NCBI RefSeq assembly: GCF_900176205.1
Contig: NZ_LT859959.1
Location: forward strand, 1,984,001-2,048,000
Length of the DNA stretch: 64,000 nt
Source: Bradyrhizobium sp. ORS 285
GTDB taxonomy: Bacteria > Pseudomonadota > Alphaproteobacteria > Rhizobiales > Xanthobacteraceae
Direction: 5' to 3'
A program made the position numbers and the translations under genes. This document shows positions 26,695 through 35,187 of this stretch, piece by piece (position 1 is the stretch's first letter; each line of letters opens with the position of its first letter). The notes beneath the pieces are model-generated. The model was not told the origin of the DNA. It searched no databases and saw only the letters and a program-made list of their open reading frames with translations.

Positions 26695-28224
26695 ATGCTC
26701 GGACGTATCTTCACCGTCGGCGGCTATACGCTGCTGTCGCGCCTCACTGGTTTTGCCCGTGACATCATGCTGGCGGCCATCCTTGGCGCTGGGCCGATTG
26801 CCGACGCGTTCTTCATTGCGTTTCGGCTGCCGAACCATTTCCGGGCGATCTTTGCCGAGGGGGCGTTCAACGCCGCCTTTGTTCCGGCCTATGCGCATGT
26901 GCATGGCGAGAAGGGGCCGGCGTCGGCGAGCCTGTTTGCGGACCGGATCTTCACGCTGCTGCTGGCCTCGCAGGTGGTGCTGCTGATTCTCGCCTGGGTG
27001 TTCATGCCGCAGGCGATGACGATCCTGGCGCCGGGATTCACCGACGATCCCGCGCAGCGCGACATGGCGATCACGCTGACGCGGATCACCTTTCCCTATC
27101 TGCTGCTGATCACCCTGGTGACGCTGTATGGCGGCATGCTCAATGTGATGCAGCGCTTTGCCAGCGCCGCGGCCGCCTCGATCTTCCTCAATCTCGCGAT
27201 GATGGTGACGCTGGCGCTGGCGGCGTTCTTTCCGAACGCCGGCCATGCCGCGGCCTGGGGCGTGCTGATCTCCGGCTTCCTGCAATATGTCCTGCTCGCA
27301 GGCGATCTCGCCCGCCACGGCGGGCTGCCGCGGTTTGCGCCGCTCAAGCTCGACGACGACATCCGCGCCTTCTTCAAGGCGCTGGGGCCGGCGACTCTGG
27401 GATCGATGGGCACGCAAGTCGCGATGTTCGCCGACACCATCATCGCGACGTTCCTGCCCGCCGGCGCGATCTCGGCGCTGTATTATGCCGACCGTCTCAA
27501 CCAGCTGCCGATCGGCGTGATCGGCATCGCCATCGGCACCGTGCTGTTGCCGGAAATGTCGCGGCGGCTGACGGCGGGTGATCACCAGGGCGCCATGGAG
27601 CAGCAGCGCCGCGCCTTCGAGTTCACGCTTTTGTTCTCGGTGCCGTTCGTCGCCGCCTTCCTCGCGGTGCCTGATGTGATCACGCGCGCGATGTTCGCGC
27701 GCGGCGCCTTCACCAAAGGCGATGCAGCGGCGGCCGGCGCGACGCTCGCGGCCTATGCCGTGGGCCTCATTCCCTTCGTGATGATCCGCAGCGCGGTGTC
27801 GACGTTCTATGCGCGCAAGGATACGGCGACGCCCGTGAAGGCCTCGCTCACAGGGTTGACGGCGAATGTCATTCTGAAGGTGCTGTTGATGGGCTCGCTG
27901 GCGCAGGTTGGCCTAGCGCTGGCCACCGCCGTCGGCGCCTGGATCAATCTGCTGCTTGTGCTCGGCTTCGCCGTGCACAAGCGCTACCTCGTCGTCGATC
28001 GCCGTCTCACATTGTCATTGTTGAAGTTCGCTGCGACCGGCGTGCTGCTCGCCGTGGTACTCCGGTTCACGGTTGTCCTGGCTTTGCCGCATTTGGCCGC
28101 GCTCGGCCGCCTGCAGGACGAGGCCATGCTGGGCCTGCTGATCATGATCGGCGCGGTGATCTATGCCGCCGCCATTCTCGGGCTGTTCGGCCTGCGCTGG
28201 CTCAAGGCGCTCGTGCGCCGCTGA
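26695..28224 (+). CDS. murJ: Lipid II flippase MurJ (MviN)
   Basis: The 509-residue protein has about 14 hydrophobic segments. The MurJ N-terminal signature is GYTLLSRLTGFARDIMLA with FRLPNHFRAIFAEGAFNAAFVPAY directly after. Later landmarks are YYADRLNQLPIGVIGIAIGTVLLP, FARGAFTKGD and YARKDTATPVK. MurJ moves undecaprenyl-PP-linked peptidoglycan precursor (lipid II) across the inner membrane and is usually essential. I chose ATG 26695, which yields MLGRIFTVGGYTLLSRLTG as in homologues. No direct link to the neighbouring glycan locus is required, since MurJ acts on cell-wall precursors, but both are envelope functions. Confidence 0.95.
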   Translation: MLGRIFTVGGYTLLSRLTGFARDIMLAAILGAGPIADAFFIAFRLPNHFRAIFAEGAFNAAFVPAYAHVHGEKGPASASLFADRIFTLLLASQVVLLILAWVFMPQAMTILAPGFTDDPAQRDMAITLTRITFPYLLLITLVTLYGGMLNVMQRFASAAAASIFLNLAMMVTLALAAFFPNAGHAAAWGVLISGFLQYVLLAGDLARHGGLPRFAPLKLDDDIRAFFKALGPATLGSMGTQVAMFADTIIATFLPAGAISALYYADRLNQLPIGVIGIAIGTVLLPEMSRRLTAGDHQGAMEQQRRAFEFTLLFSVPFVAAFLAVPDVITRAMFARGAFTKGDAAAAGATLAAYAVGLIPFVMIRSAVSTFYARKDTATPVKASLTGLTANVILKVLLMGSLAQVGLALATAVGAWINLLLVLGFAVHKRYLVVDRRLTLSLLKFAATGVLLAVVLRFTVVLALPHLAALGRLQDEAMLGLLIMIGAVIYAAAILGLFGLRWLKALVRR

Positions 28225-28342
28225 GGCAGGCGCGTGGCATGACATACAACTGCGCGCGAACTGATGAGATCCTACGCGCGTATCTGTTATGCCTTGCGCC
28301 ACTGCGGCGCGGCGAATATTGTCGCGCGCGGGGAGATCATTC

Positions 28343-28726
28343 GTGACGCAACGGCGGCAAACTGCAAACTGGGCGAGGAGGGCGGTCGGCATTCTCGCCG
28401 CCTATCTGATCGCGTTGCAGATGGTGCTCGCCGGTGCGATGTCGGCGCAGATGGCGGCCGCAGCCGCCAACGATCTCGGCGTGATCTGCACCGATGCTGA
28501 CGGCAACGTCCACGGCACCGGCGCGCCGGACTCCGCCGTTCTACACAAGGACTTCTGCGCGGTCTGCGCCTTCGCCGCCCATGCCGCGCCGGTGCCGACA
28601 CCTGTCGTCGCGATGCTGGTGCGCAGCGCCAGCGAATTGCGGCTTGCCAGCTTCGCCGCCTGGGCTGCGCGCGATTCCCGCCTCCGTGAACCCCGCCTGT
28701 CGCAAGGACCTCCCGCGAACGCCTGA
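28343..28726 (+). CDS. DUF2946-type small exported protein of the copper/TonB cluster
   Basis: The 127-residue protein is placed at GTG 28343 because GGGAG lies at 28331-28335, seven bases upstream. It begins with a basic stretch and a hydrophobic segment (VGILAAYLIALQMVLAGAM). A Cys at GVICTD and a later HKDFCAVCAFAAHA with a CxxC plus His residues are the pattern of DUF2946 proteins, often encoded beside copper-linked TonB receptors. A role in copper binding or delivery is inferred from context. It is followed 41 bp later by the TonB receptor, very likely in the same transcript. Confidence 0.65.
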   Translation: MTQRRQTANWARRAVGILAAYLIALQMVLAGAMSAQMAAAAANDLGVICTDADGNVHGTGAPDSAVLHKDFCAVCAFAAHAAPVPTPVVAMLVRSASELRLASFAAWAARDSRLREPRLSQGPPANA

Positions 28727-28767
28727 TCGCAATTTGTCGTCAGGTTTCGTTCGTCCAGAGGTTCATC

Positions 28768-30945
28768 ATGTCCCGTTCCGTAACCGCGCTTTGCGCGGCA
28801 ACGTGCCTTGTCACGTTGTCATCTCCCTGTTTCTCGCAAGCCCGTGAGCCAAGCAATCTGCCGACGGTCACCGTCGACCCGGCCAGGCCCTCGGCGTCGC
28901 GCCCGGCGCGGCCCGCCAACAATGATCAGCCCGCGCGGCGGGCGCGCGCGCCCCGATCCGCAGCCGCCCCGCAGACGGCCACGGCGGCTCCCGCCGGTCC
29001 CGCGCCGAGCCGGACCGCCCCGAATACGCAAACGGCGACCCAGCGCATTCAGCAGATCGCGGGCGCCGTCGCCGTCGTGCCGGATACCGCGTTCAAGAAC
29101 GGCTCGGCGCAGACCATCAAGGATGTGCTCGACTACGTGCCCGGCGTGTTCGCCCAGCCGAAATGGGGCGACGACACCAGGCTGTCGATTCGCGGCTCCG
29201 GTCTGTCGCGCAACTTCCATCTGCGCGGCACGCAGCTCACTCTCGACGGCATTCCGATCAACACCGCCGACGGCTATGGCGATTTCCAGGAGATCGACCC
29301 GACGGCCTATCGCTATGTCGAGGTCTACAAGGGCGCCAATGCGCTGCGCTATGGCGCCAACTCGCTCGGCGGCGCCGTCAACTTCGTCACGCCGACCGGC
29401 CGCGACGCCTCGGCGTTCGAGAGCCGGCTGGATGGCGGCGCGTTCGGTTTCCTGCGTGGCCAGGCCTCGACCGGCGGCGTCACTGGTGCGGCCGACTATT
29501 TCGTGACCGGCTCGGCATCGCGGGTCGACGGCTATCGCGACCACAGCTGGGGACAGTCCGAGCGCGGCAGCGCCAATCTCGGCTACCAGGTGTCGCCCGA
29601 TTTCGAGACCCGCTTCTATCTCAACGCCAACACGGTGCGGCAGCGCATTCCTGGCGAGGTCAGCAAGACGAGCGCGCTCAATTCGCCGGAGACGGCGGCA
29701 GCCAACAATGTGTTGAACGACTGGCAGCGCAACATCGATACGGTGCGCGTCGCCAACAAGTCGACCCTCCATCTCGACAACATCGATATCGAGTTCGGCG
29801 TGTTCGCGGTCGACCGGCACCTGATGCACCCGATCTTCCAATGGCTCGACTACCGCTATCACGACTATGGCGGCTTCGTGCGCGCCGTCGACGATCGCGA
29901 GATCGGCGACCATCGCAACCGCTTCACCGTCGGGCTCAACATCCAGAACGGCACGATCGATGCCGACCAGTTCGTCAATATCGGCGTCAACAAGGGGGCG
30001 CAGACGTTCGCGGCCGTGCAGCGTCCCGAGAACTACACGCTCTACGCAGAGAACGCATGGTACGTGACCCCGGCGGTCTCGCTGATTGCGGGGGCGCAAT
30101 ATCTGCACGCCGTTCGCGAGCAGCGTGTCGACCTCACGACCGATCCGACGAAGAAGTCCGGCTCCAGCGTCTTCGATCTGTTCAGCCCCAAGCTCGGTCT
30201 GCTCTGGGACGTCGATCCGGGCTGGCAGGTGTTCGCCAACATCTCGCGCAGCGGCGAGGCGCCCAGCTTCGGCGAAGGCAACGGCGCGGTGATTCCGTTC
30301 TACGACATCAAGGCGCAGACCGCGACGACCTACGAGATCGGCACGCGCGGTCGGCGGCCTGACGTCACCTGGGATTTCGCGCTCTACCACGCCGATATCC
30401 GCAACGAGCTGCAGTGCTTCTATTCGTCGTTCGGCAATTGCAACGTTACCAATGCCGACAAGACGATGCATCAGGGCGTCGAGGCGGGCCTCGGCCTCAG
30501 CCTGCTGAAGGGGCTCGCGGTGAAGAGCGATGCGCCCGACCGCGTCTGGCTCAATCTCGCCTACACCTATAACGACTTCCGCTACGATAACGATGCGACC
30601 TGGGGCAACAACCGCCTGCCGGGCGCGCCGCCGCACTTCCTGCGCGCGGAGCTGCTGTACAAGCATCCGGCGGGCTTCGCCGTCGGGCCGAACGTCGAGT
30701 GGGTGCCGCAATCCTATTTCGTCGACAGCGCCAACACGCTCAGCACGGAGTCCTATCTGCTGTGGGGCCTGAAGGCGACCTATGACGACGGCAAGAATTT
30801 CTCGGCGTATCTGGAAGGCCGCAACCTCGCCAACAAGGCCTACATCGCGACCACCAGCATCATCGATCGGGCAACGCCGACCTCGACCCTGTTCAATCCC
30901 GGCAACGGCCGCGGCGTCTATGCCGGCCTTCGTTACAAGCTGTGA
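28768..30945 (+). CDS. TonB-dependent outer membrane receptor
   Basis: The 725-residue protein has a signal peptide (about 1-25) and an Ala/Pro-rich spacer (about 35-85). The plug domain includes TIKDVLDYVPGVFAQPKWGDDTRLSIRGSG and LDGIPINTADGYGDFQEIDP, with YVEVYKGANALRYGANSLGGAVNFVTP. The beta-barrel ends YAGLRYKL. This is the FecA-like layout. Such receptors import metal complexes using TonB energy. Flanking genes (DUF2946 before, a YcnI-PCuAC fusion after) point to copper rather than iron, but the ligand is inferred. The Ala/Pro-rich spacer before the plug is longer than usual and lacks a clear FecR-signalling domain. Confidence 0.92.
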   Translation: MSRSVTALCAATCLVTLSSPCFSQAREPSNLPTVTVDPARPSASRPARPANNDQPARRARAPRSAAAPQTATAAPAGPAPSRTAPNTQTATQRIQQIAGAVAVVPDTAFKNGSAQTIKDVLDYVPGVFAQPKWGDDTRLSIRGSGLSRNFHLRGTQLTLDGIPINTADGYGDFQEIDPTAYRYVEVYKGANALRYGANSLGGAVNFVTPTGRDASAFESRLDGGAFGFLRGQASTGGVTGAADYFVTGSASRVDGYRDHSWGQSERGSANLGYQVSPDFETRFYLNANTVRQRIPGEVSKTSALNSPETAAANNVLNDWQRNIDTVRVANKSTLHLDNIDIEFGVFAVDRHLMHPIFQWLDYRYHDYGGFVRAVDDREIGDHRNRFTVGLNIQNGTIDADQFVNIGVNKGAQTFAAVQRPENYTLYAENAWYVTPAVSLIAGAQYLHAVREQRVDLTTDPTKKSGSSVFDLFSPKLGLLWDVDPGWQVFANISRSGEAPSFGEGNGAVIPFYDIKAQTATTYEIGTRGRRPDVTWDFALYHADIRNELQCFYSSFGNCNVTNADKTMHQGVEAGLGLSLLKGLAVKSDAPDRVWLNLAYTYNDFRYDNDATWGNNRLPGAPPHFLRAELLYKHPAGFAVGPNVEWVPQSYFVDSANTLSTESYLLWGLKATYDDGKNFSAYLEGRNLANKAYIATTSIIDRATPTSTLFNPGNGRGVYAGLRYKL

Positions 30946-30994
30946 GGAGCTGCATCATGCGCGATCACAAATTCATTCGCAAAGGACTGATGTC

Positions 30995-31957
30995 GTGAAA
31001 TCGATCCTGTTTGGCCTCGCTGCTCTCTCCGCCGCGCTCGGCAGCGTTCCGGCGCAGGCGCATGTCGTTCTCGACAAAGCGGACGCTCGCATCGGTAAGA
31101 CCTTCAAGTCCGTGCTCGCCGTGCCGCATGGCTGCGAGGGCGCGGCCACCGTGCGCCTGACCGTGCAGATTCCCGAAGGCTTGATCGCGGTCAAGCCGAT
31201 GCCGAAGCCGGGCTGGACCATCGACGTCAAGAAGGGCGCTTACGCGCGGGCCTATCATTTCTTTCACGGCGCGCAGCTCAGCGACGGCGTCAAGGAGATC
31301 AGCTGGAGCGGCCGGCTGGAAGATGGGTTCTACGACGAGTTCACCTTCACGGGATTCGTCGCCGACACGTTCAAGGCCGGCGATGTGCTTCCCATTCCCG
31401 TGGTCCAGGACTGCGAGACAGGCACGGCGAAATGGGTTGAGCTCGCCGCGCCCGGCCAGGATCCGCATGCGCTGAAATATCCGGCGCCGCTGTTGCGGCT
31501 CACGTCCGCCGAGCCGCCGCCGCGCGGTGTCGCAAAGGGCGACATCACGGTGTCCTCGGGCTGGAGCCGCGCCACGCCCGGTGGCGCCAAGATCGGCGCG
31601 GGCTATGTCACGCTCACCAATACGGGCCGTGAGCCGGACCGGCTGGTCTCCGTCAGCGCTGATATCGCCGAGAGCGTCGAAATCCATGAGATGTCGACGC
31701 GCGACGGCGTCATGGTGATGCGGCCGATCGAAGAGGGGCTAGCGCTGCCGCCGGGACAGACGGTCACGCTGACATCCGGTGGCATGCATCTGATGCTCAC
31801 CGGCCTCAAGGCGCCGCTGGTCGAGGGCAAGTCGGTCGCGGTGACGTTGCAGTTCGAGCGCGCCGGCAAGATGGCCGTGCTGCTCGACGTGCTCGGCGTC
31901 GGCGCCCAGGGACCCGGGCAACAGGACGGCGCCAAGGCGGAGCATGCGCATCATTGA
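30995..31957 (+). CDS. YcnI (DUF1775)-PCuAC fusion copper-binding periplasmic protein
   Basis: The 320-residue protein starts at GTG 30995, nine bases after AAGGA. The signal peptide ends VPAQA, so cleavage would expose His23 as the mature N-terminus (HVVLDKADARIG), as in YcnI copper sites. DUF1775 spans about residues 23-150. A linker leads to a PCuAC domain (about 185-300) with VEIHEMSTRDGVMVMRPI and SGGMHLMLTGL, the His/Met ligands of the family. A His-rich tail (EHAHH) ends the protein. YcnI and PCuAC are usually separate proteins. It follows the TonB receptor by 49 bp, so uptake and periplasmic copper handling appear co-encoded. Confidence 0.88.
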   Translation: MKSILFGLAALSAALGSVPAQAHVVLDKADARIGKTFKSVLAVPHGCEGAATVRLTVQIPEGLIAVKPMPKPGWTIDVKKGAYARAYHFFHGAQLSDGVKEISWSGRLEDGFYDEFTFTGFVADTFKAGDVLPIPVVQDCETGTAKWVELAAPGQDPHALKYPAPLLRLTSAEPPPRGVAKGDITVSSGWSRATPGGAKIGAGYVTLTNTGREPDRLVSVSADIAESVEIHEMSTRDGVMVMRPIEEGLALPPGQTVTLTSGGMHLMLTGLKAPLVEGKSVAVTLQFERAGKMAVLLDVLGVGAQGPGQQDGAKAEHAHH

Positions 31958-32169
31958 TGGCGGCGAGGGCGGTCCCGGCGTCCAATGTGGGCTCCGGGGC
32001 TGCCCGATTGCGGCGCAACATCATTGAGCCGCACTGTCTGTCCGCGCGTTGACCCGACGAGAGTTGACCGGTCGCGTTCCCCTGCGGCGGAGTTGCCGTT
32101 TGCGCGAGGCCTCGTTCCGCTGCAATATGGCGCCCAACATCGCCAAAACGAAGTGGGACGTGAAACCAG

Positions 32170-34479
32170 ATGGCAGCTCCAATCAAGTTCGGTATGGGAC
32201 AAAGCGTTCTCCGCAAAGAGGATGACGCGCTGATTCGCGGCAAAGGCCGCTATACCGACGATCTCGCGCCATCGGCCGCCCTGCATGCCCTCGTGCTGCG
32301 CTCGCCGCAGGCCCATGCCAAGTTCACCATCGACGTCGCCGACGCGCGGCTGCTGCCGGGCGTGGCGCTGATTCTCACGGCCGAGGACACCGCGGAACTC
32401 GGCGGCCTGCCGTGCCTGTTCAATCTCGAGACCGATCCGTTCACCGCGCCGCCTTACCCGATCCTGGCCAAGGACGAGGTGCGCCACGTCGGCGACGCGG
32501 TCGCTTTCGTCGTGGCCGACACGCTCGATCATGCGCGCGATGCGCTCGAGGCGATCAAGGTGGAGTGGACGACGCTTCCGGCCGTCACCGGCGTCGTCAA
32601 TGCGATCAAACCGGGCGCGCCGCAGGTGTGGGCCGATCACAAGAACAACGTGCTGTTCGACGTCTCGATCGGCGACAAGTCGGCGACCGAGGCGGCGTTT
32701 GCGAAGGCGCATGCGGTCGCCGAGATCCGTATCGTCAATCCGCGCGTCGTCGCGAGCTTCATGGAGACGCGCGCCGCGGTCTGCGAATACGACACCAAGC
32801 GCGATCATCTGACGCTCACGGCGGGCAGCCAGGGCAGCCACCGCCTGCGCGACATCCTGTGCCAGAACGTGCTGAAGATCCCGACCGAGAAGATGCGGGT
32901 GATCTGCCCGGATGTCGGCGGCGGCTTCGGCACCAAGCTGTTTCCGTACCGGGAATACGCGCTGGTCGCGGTCGCTGCGCAGCGGCTGCGCAAGTCGGTG
33001 CGCTGGGCGGCCGATCGCTCCGAGCATTTCATGGGCGACGCGCAGGGCCGCGACAACGTCACCACAGCGCGGATGGCGCTGGCGGAGGACGGCAAGTTCC
33101 TCGCGATGGACGTCGATCTGATGGGCGACATGGGGGCCTATCTCTCGACCTTTGCGCCCTATATCCCTCATGGCGGGGCCGGCATGCTGCCGGGCCTCTA
33201 CGACATCCAGGCCTTCCACTGCCGGGTGCGCACGATTTTCACCCATACCGTGCCGGTCGATGCCTATCGCGGCGCCGGCCGTCCTGAGGCGGCCTATGTG
33301 GTCGAGCGTCTGGTCGACGCCTGCGCGCGCAAGCTCGAGATGTCGGTCGATGCCATCAGGCGCAAGAACTTCATCCCGCCGCGTGCGCTGCCCTACAAGA
33401 CCGCGACCGGCAAGGTCTATGACTCCGGCGACTTCAACGCGCATCTGAAGCGCGCGATGGAGATCGCGGAGTGGAAGGATTTTTCGAAGCGCGCCAAGGC
33501 CGCCAAGAAGAATGGCCTCGTCCGCGGCATTGGCCTTGCGAGCTATGTCGAGGTCTGCGGCACGATGGGCGAGGAGACCGCCCATGTGAAGCTCGATCCC
33601 AACGGCGACGTGACGATCCTGATCGGCACGCAGTCGAGCGGGCAGGGCCACCAGACCGCTTATGCGCAGATCGTCGCCGAGCAGTTCGGCCTGCCGCCGG
33701 AGCGCGTCCATATCCACCAGGGCGACACTGCGCAGGTGCCCACGGGTCTCGGCACCGGCGGCTCGGCCTCGATCCCGTCGGGCGGCGTCAGCGTGCAGCG
33801 TGCGACGCATGAGCTCGGCGACAAGCTCAAGCAGATCGCGGCCGAAGCGCTCGAGGCAGGCCTCGGAGATCTCGAGATCGCCGACGGCGTGATCCGCGTC
33901 GCTGGTACCGACCGGTCGATCTCCTTCGCCGATCTCGCCAAGCGTCCGGGCGTCGATCCCGCCAAGCTCAGCGGCAGCGCCACCTTCGCCAGCGCCGACG
34001 GCACCTATCCGAACGGCACGCATGTCGCGGAGATCGAGCTCGATCCGGCCACCGGCATCATCAGGATCGTCAACTACGTGATCGTCGACGATTTCGGCGT
34101 GACGCTGAATCCGCTGCTGCTCGCGGGCCAGGTGCACGGCGGTGCGGTGCAGGGCATCGGCCAGGCGCTGATGGAGCAGGTGGTCTACAGCAACTCCGAT
34201 GCGCAGCTCGTCACCGGCAGCTACATGGACTACGCGCTGCCGCGCGCGGCGGATGCGCCGACCTTCACCTTCGAGACGCACAACGTGCCGTGCAAGACCA
34301 ATCCGATGGGCGTGAAGGGCGCGGGCGAGGCGGGCGCGATCGGCTCGTGTCCGGCGGTGGTCAACGCCATCGTCGAGGCCCTCTGGCGCGAGTACAAGAT
34401 CGACCACATCGACATGCCGGCGACGCCTGAGCGCGTCTGGATCGCGATCCGGGAGCAGCACCGCCGTCACAGTCTCTGA
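32170..34479 (+). CDS. Xanthine dehydrogenase / CO dehydrogenase-family molybdopterin-binding large subunit (form II CoxL-like)
   Basis: The 769-residue protein matches the XDH-family large subunit. An N-terminal MGQSVLRKEDDALIRGKGRYTDD is followed by RVICPDVGGGFGTKLFPYREYAL. The active-site loop PVDAYRGAGRPEA (AYRGAGR at 365-371) is the form II type; true form I CO dehydrogenases have AYRCSFR. ATGTGGSASIPSGG-like GTGGSASIPSGG and MGVKGAGEAGAIGS near the end carry the cofactor-binding and catalytic Glu region. It should hydroxylate an aldehyde or heterocycle. The small [2Fe-2S] and medium FAD subunits are not adjacent, which is unusual. Two cytochrome genes follow and may take its electrons. 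Confidence 0.88.
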   Translation: MAAPIKFGMGQSVLRKEDDALIRGKGRYTDDLAPSAALHALVLRSPQAHAKFTIDVADARLLPGVALILTAEDTAELGGLPCLFNLETDPFTAPPYPILAKDEVRHVGDAVAFVVADTLDHARDALEAIKVEWTTLPAVTGVVNAIKPGAPQVWADHKNNVLFDVSIGDKSATEAAFAKAHAVAEIRIVNPRVVASFMETRAAVCEYDTKRDHLTLTAGSQGSHRLRDILCQNVLKIPTEKMRVICPDVGGGFGTKLFPYREYALVAVAAQRLRKSVRWAADRSEHFMGDAQGRDNVTTARMALAEDGKFLAMDVDLMGDMGAYLSTFAPYIPHGGAGMLPGLYDIQAFHCRVRTIFTHTVPVDAYRGAGRPEAAYVVERLVDACARKLEMSVDAIRRKNFIPPRALPYKTATGKVYDSGDFNAHLKRAMEIAEWKDFSKRAKAAKKNGLVRGIGLASYVEVCGTMGEETAHVKLDPNGDVTILIGTQSSGQGHQTAYAQIVAEQFGLPPERVHIHQGDTAQVPTGLGTGGSASIPSGGVSVQRATHELGDKLKQIAAEALEAGLGDLEIADGVIRVAGTDRSISFADLAKRPGVDPAKLSGSATFASADGTYPNGTHVAEIELDPATGIIRIVNYVIVDDFGVTLNPLLLAGQVHGGAVQGIGQALMEQVVYSNSDAQLVTGSYMDYALPRAADAPTFTFETHNVPCKTNPMGVKGAGEAGAIGSCPAVVNAIVEALWREYKIDHIDMPATPERVWIAIREQHRRHSL

Positions 34480-34562
34480 GTACGGTATCCCTGAACACCC
34501 TCCGATATCCGCCTCAATTCCGGAATAACCCGCCGGGACAGGGGTTGACCAACCAGGCGCGA

Positions 34563-34585
34563 CCCGTCCAGGTGGGCTGGACGGG
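34563..34585. other. Hairpin between CoxL-like gene and cytochrome c' gene
   Basis: CCCGTCCA (34563-34570) and TGGACGGG (34578-34585) form a perfect 8-bp stem around GGTGGGC. It lacks a T run, so it may be a weak terminator of the upstream gene or a structure in the cytochrome leader. The cytochrome ATG is 25 bases further on. Confidence 0.45.
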
Positions 34586-34610
34586 ATTGTGACAACAAAG
34601 GAGCGAATTG

Positions 34611-35060
34611 ATGAAGCGGACTGTCGTGGTAGCAGCAGCGTTGCTGCTAGGGGCCGGCGCCGTGATGGCACAGGAGAACCTGGTCAAGCAGAGCCAGGAC
34701 ATCATGAAGGCGAACGCCAAGAACCTCGGCGGTGTCCTGATCGCCATGGTCAAGGGCGAGAAGCCGTATGACCAGGCCGCCGTCAATGCCGCTCTGGCAC
34801 AGCTCGACGAGACCGCCAAGAAGCTGCCGACGATGTATCCGGCGAGCATGAAGGGCGCGAAGTTCGAGGGCGACTACAGCGCCTCGCCGAAGATCTGGGA
34901 AGACCAGGCCGGCTTCAAGGCCAAGATCGACAGCTTCGCCAAGGTCGTCACCGAGGCCAAGGCCAAGATCAAGGACCTCGACAGCCTGAAGGCGACCGCG
35001 CCCGGGATCGGCAAGGAATGCGGCGGCTGCCACGAGACCTTCCGTCTCAAGAACAGCTGA
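34611..35060 (+). CDS. Cytochrome c' (c-556-like) periplasmic heme protein
   Basis: The 149-residue protein starts at ATG 34611 with AAGGAG seven bases upstream. It has a signal peptide (about 1-20, ending AVMAQ). A four-helix body follows, and the single heme motif CGGCH (Cys137-Cys140-His141) sits near the C-terminus, the hallmark of cytochrome c' and c-556. Length is typical of the family. These proteins bind NO or CO or act as minor electron carriers. Location between a molybdenum hydroxylase subunit and a diheme cytochrome suggests an electron-transfer role here. A strong terminator follows the stop codon. Confidence 0.9.
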   Translation: MKRTVVVAAALLLGAGAVMAQENLVKQSQDIMKANAKNLGGVLIAMVKGEKPYDQAAVNAALAQLDETAKKLPTMYPASMKGAKFEGDYSASPKIWEDQAGFKAKIDSFAKVVTEAKAKIKDLDSLKATAPGIGKECGGCHETFRLKNS

Positions 35061-35077
35061 TCTGACGCAAGTTTGAA

Positions 35078-35117
35078 GGGGGCGGACGCGGGCTGCGCGT
35101 TCGCCCCCTCTTTGTTT
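35078..35117 (+). terminator. Rho-independent terminator after cytochrome c'
   Basis: A 13-bp stem is formed by GGGGGCGGACGCG (35078-35090) and CGCGTTCGCCCCC (35096-35108), with one G-U wobble and the loop GGCTG. It is followed by TCTTTGTTT. It begins 17 bases after the cytochrome c' stop. Confidence 0.85.
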
Positions 35118-35187
35118 GTCCAGCGTCGACATCCTATTCTCGCGGGCGCATCTCGATCGCAATCCCTCCCGCAGTCACGGAGCCACC

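Noticed and set aside
31951..34671. A 906-codon minus-strand frame opposite the CoxL-like gene
   Set aside because: The plus strand encodes a full CoxL-type protein with all motifs. The antisense translation has no recognisable domain.
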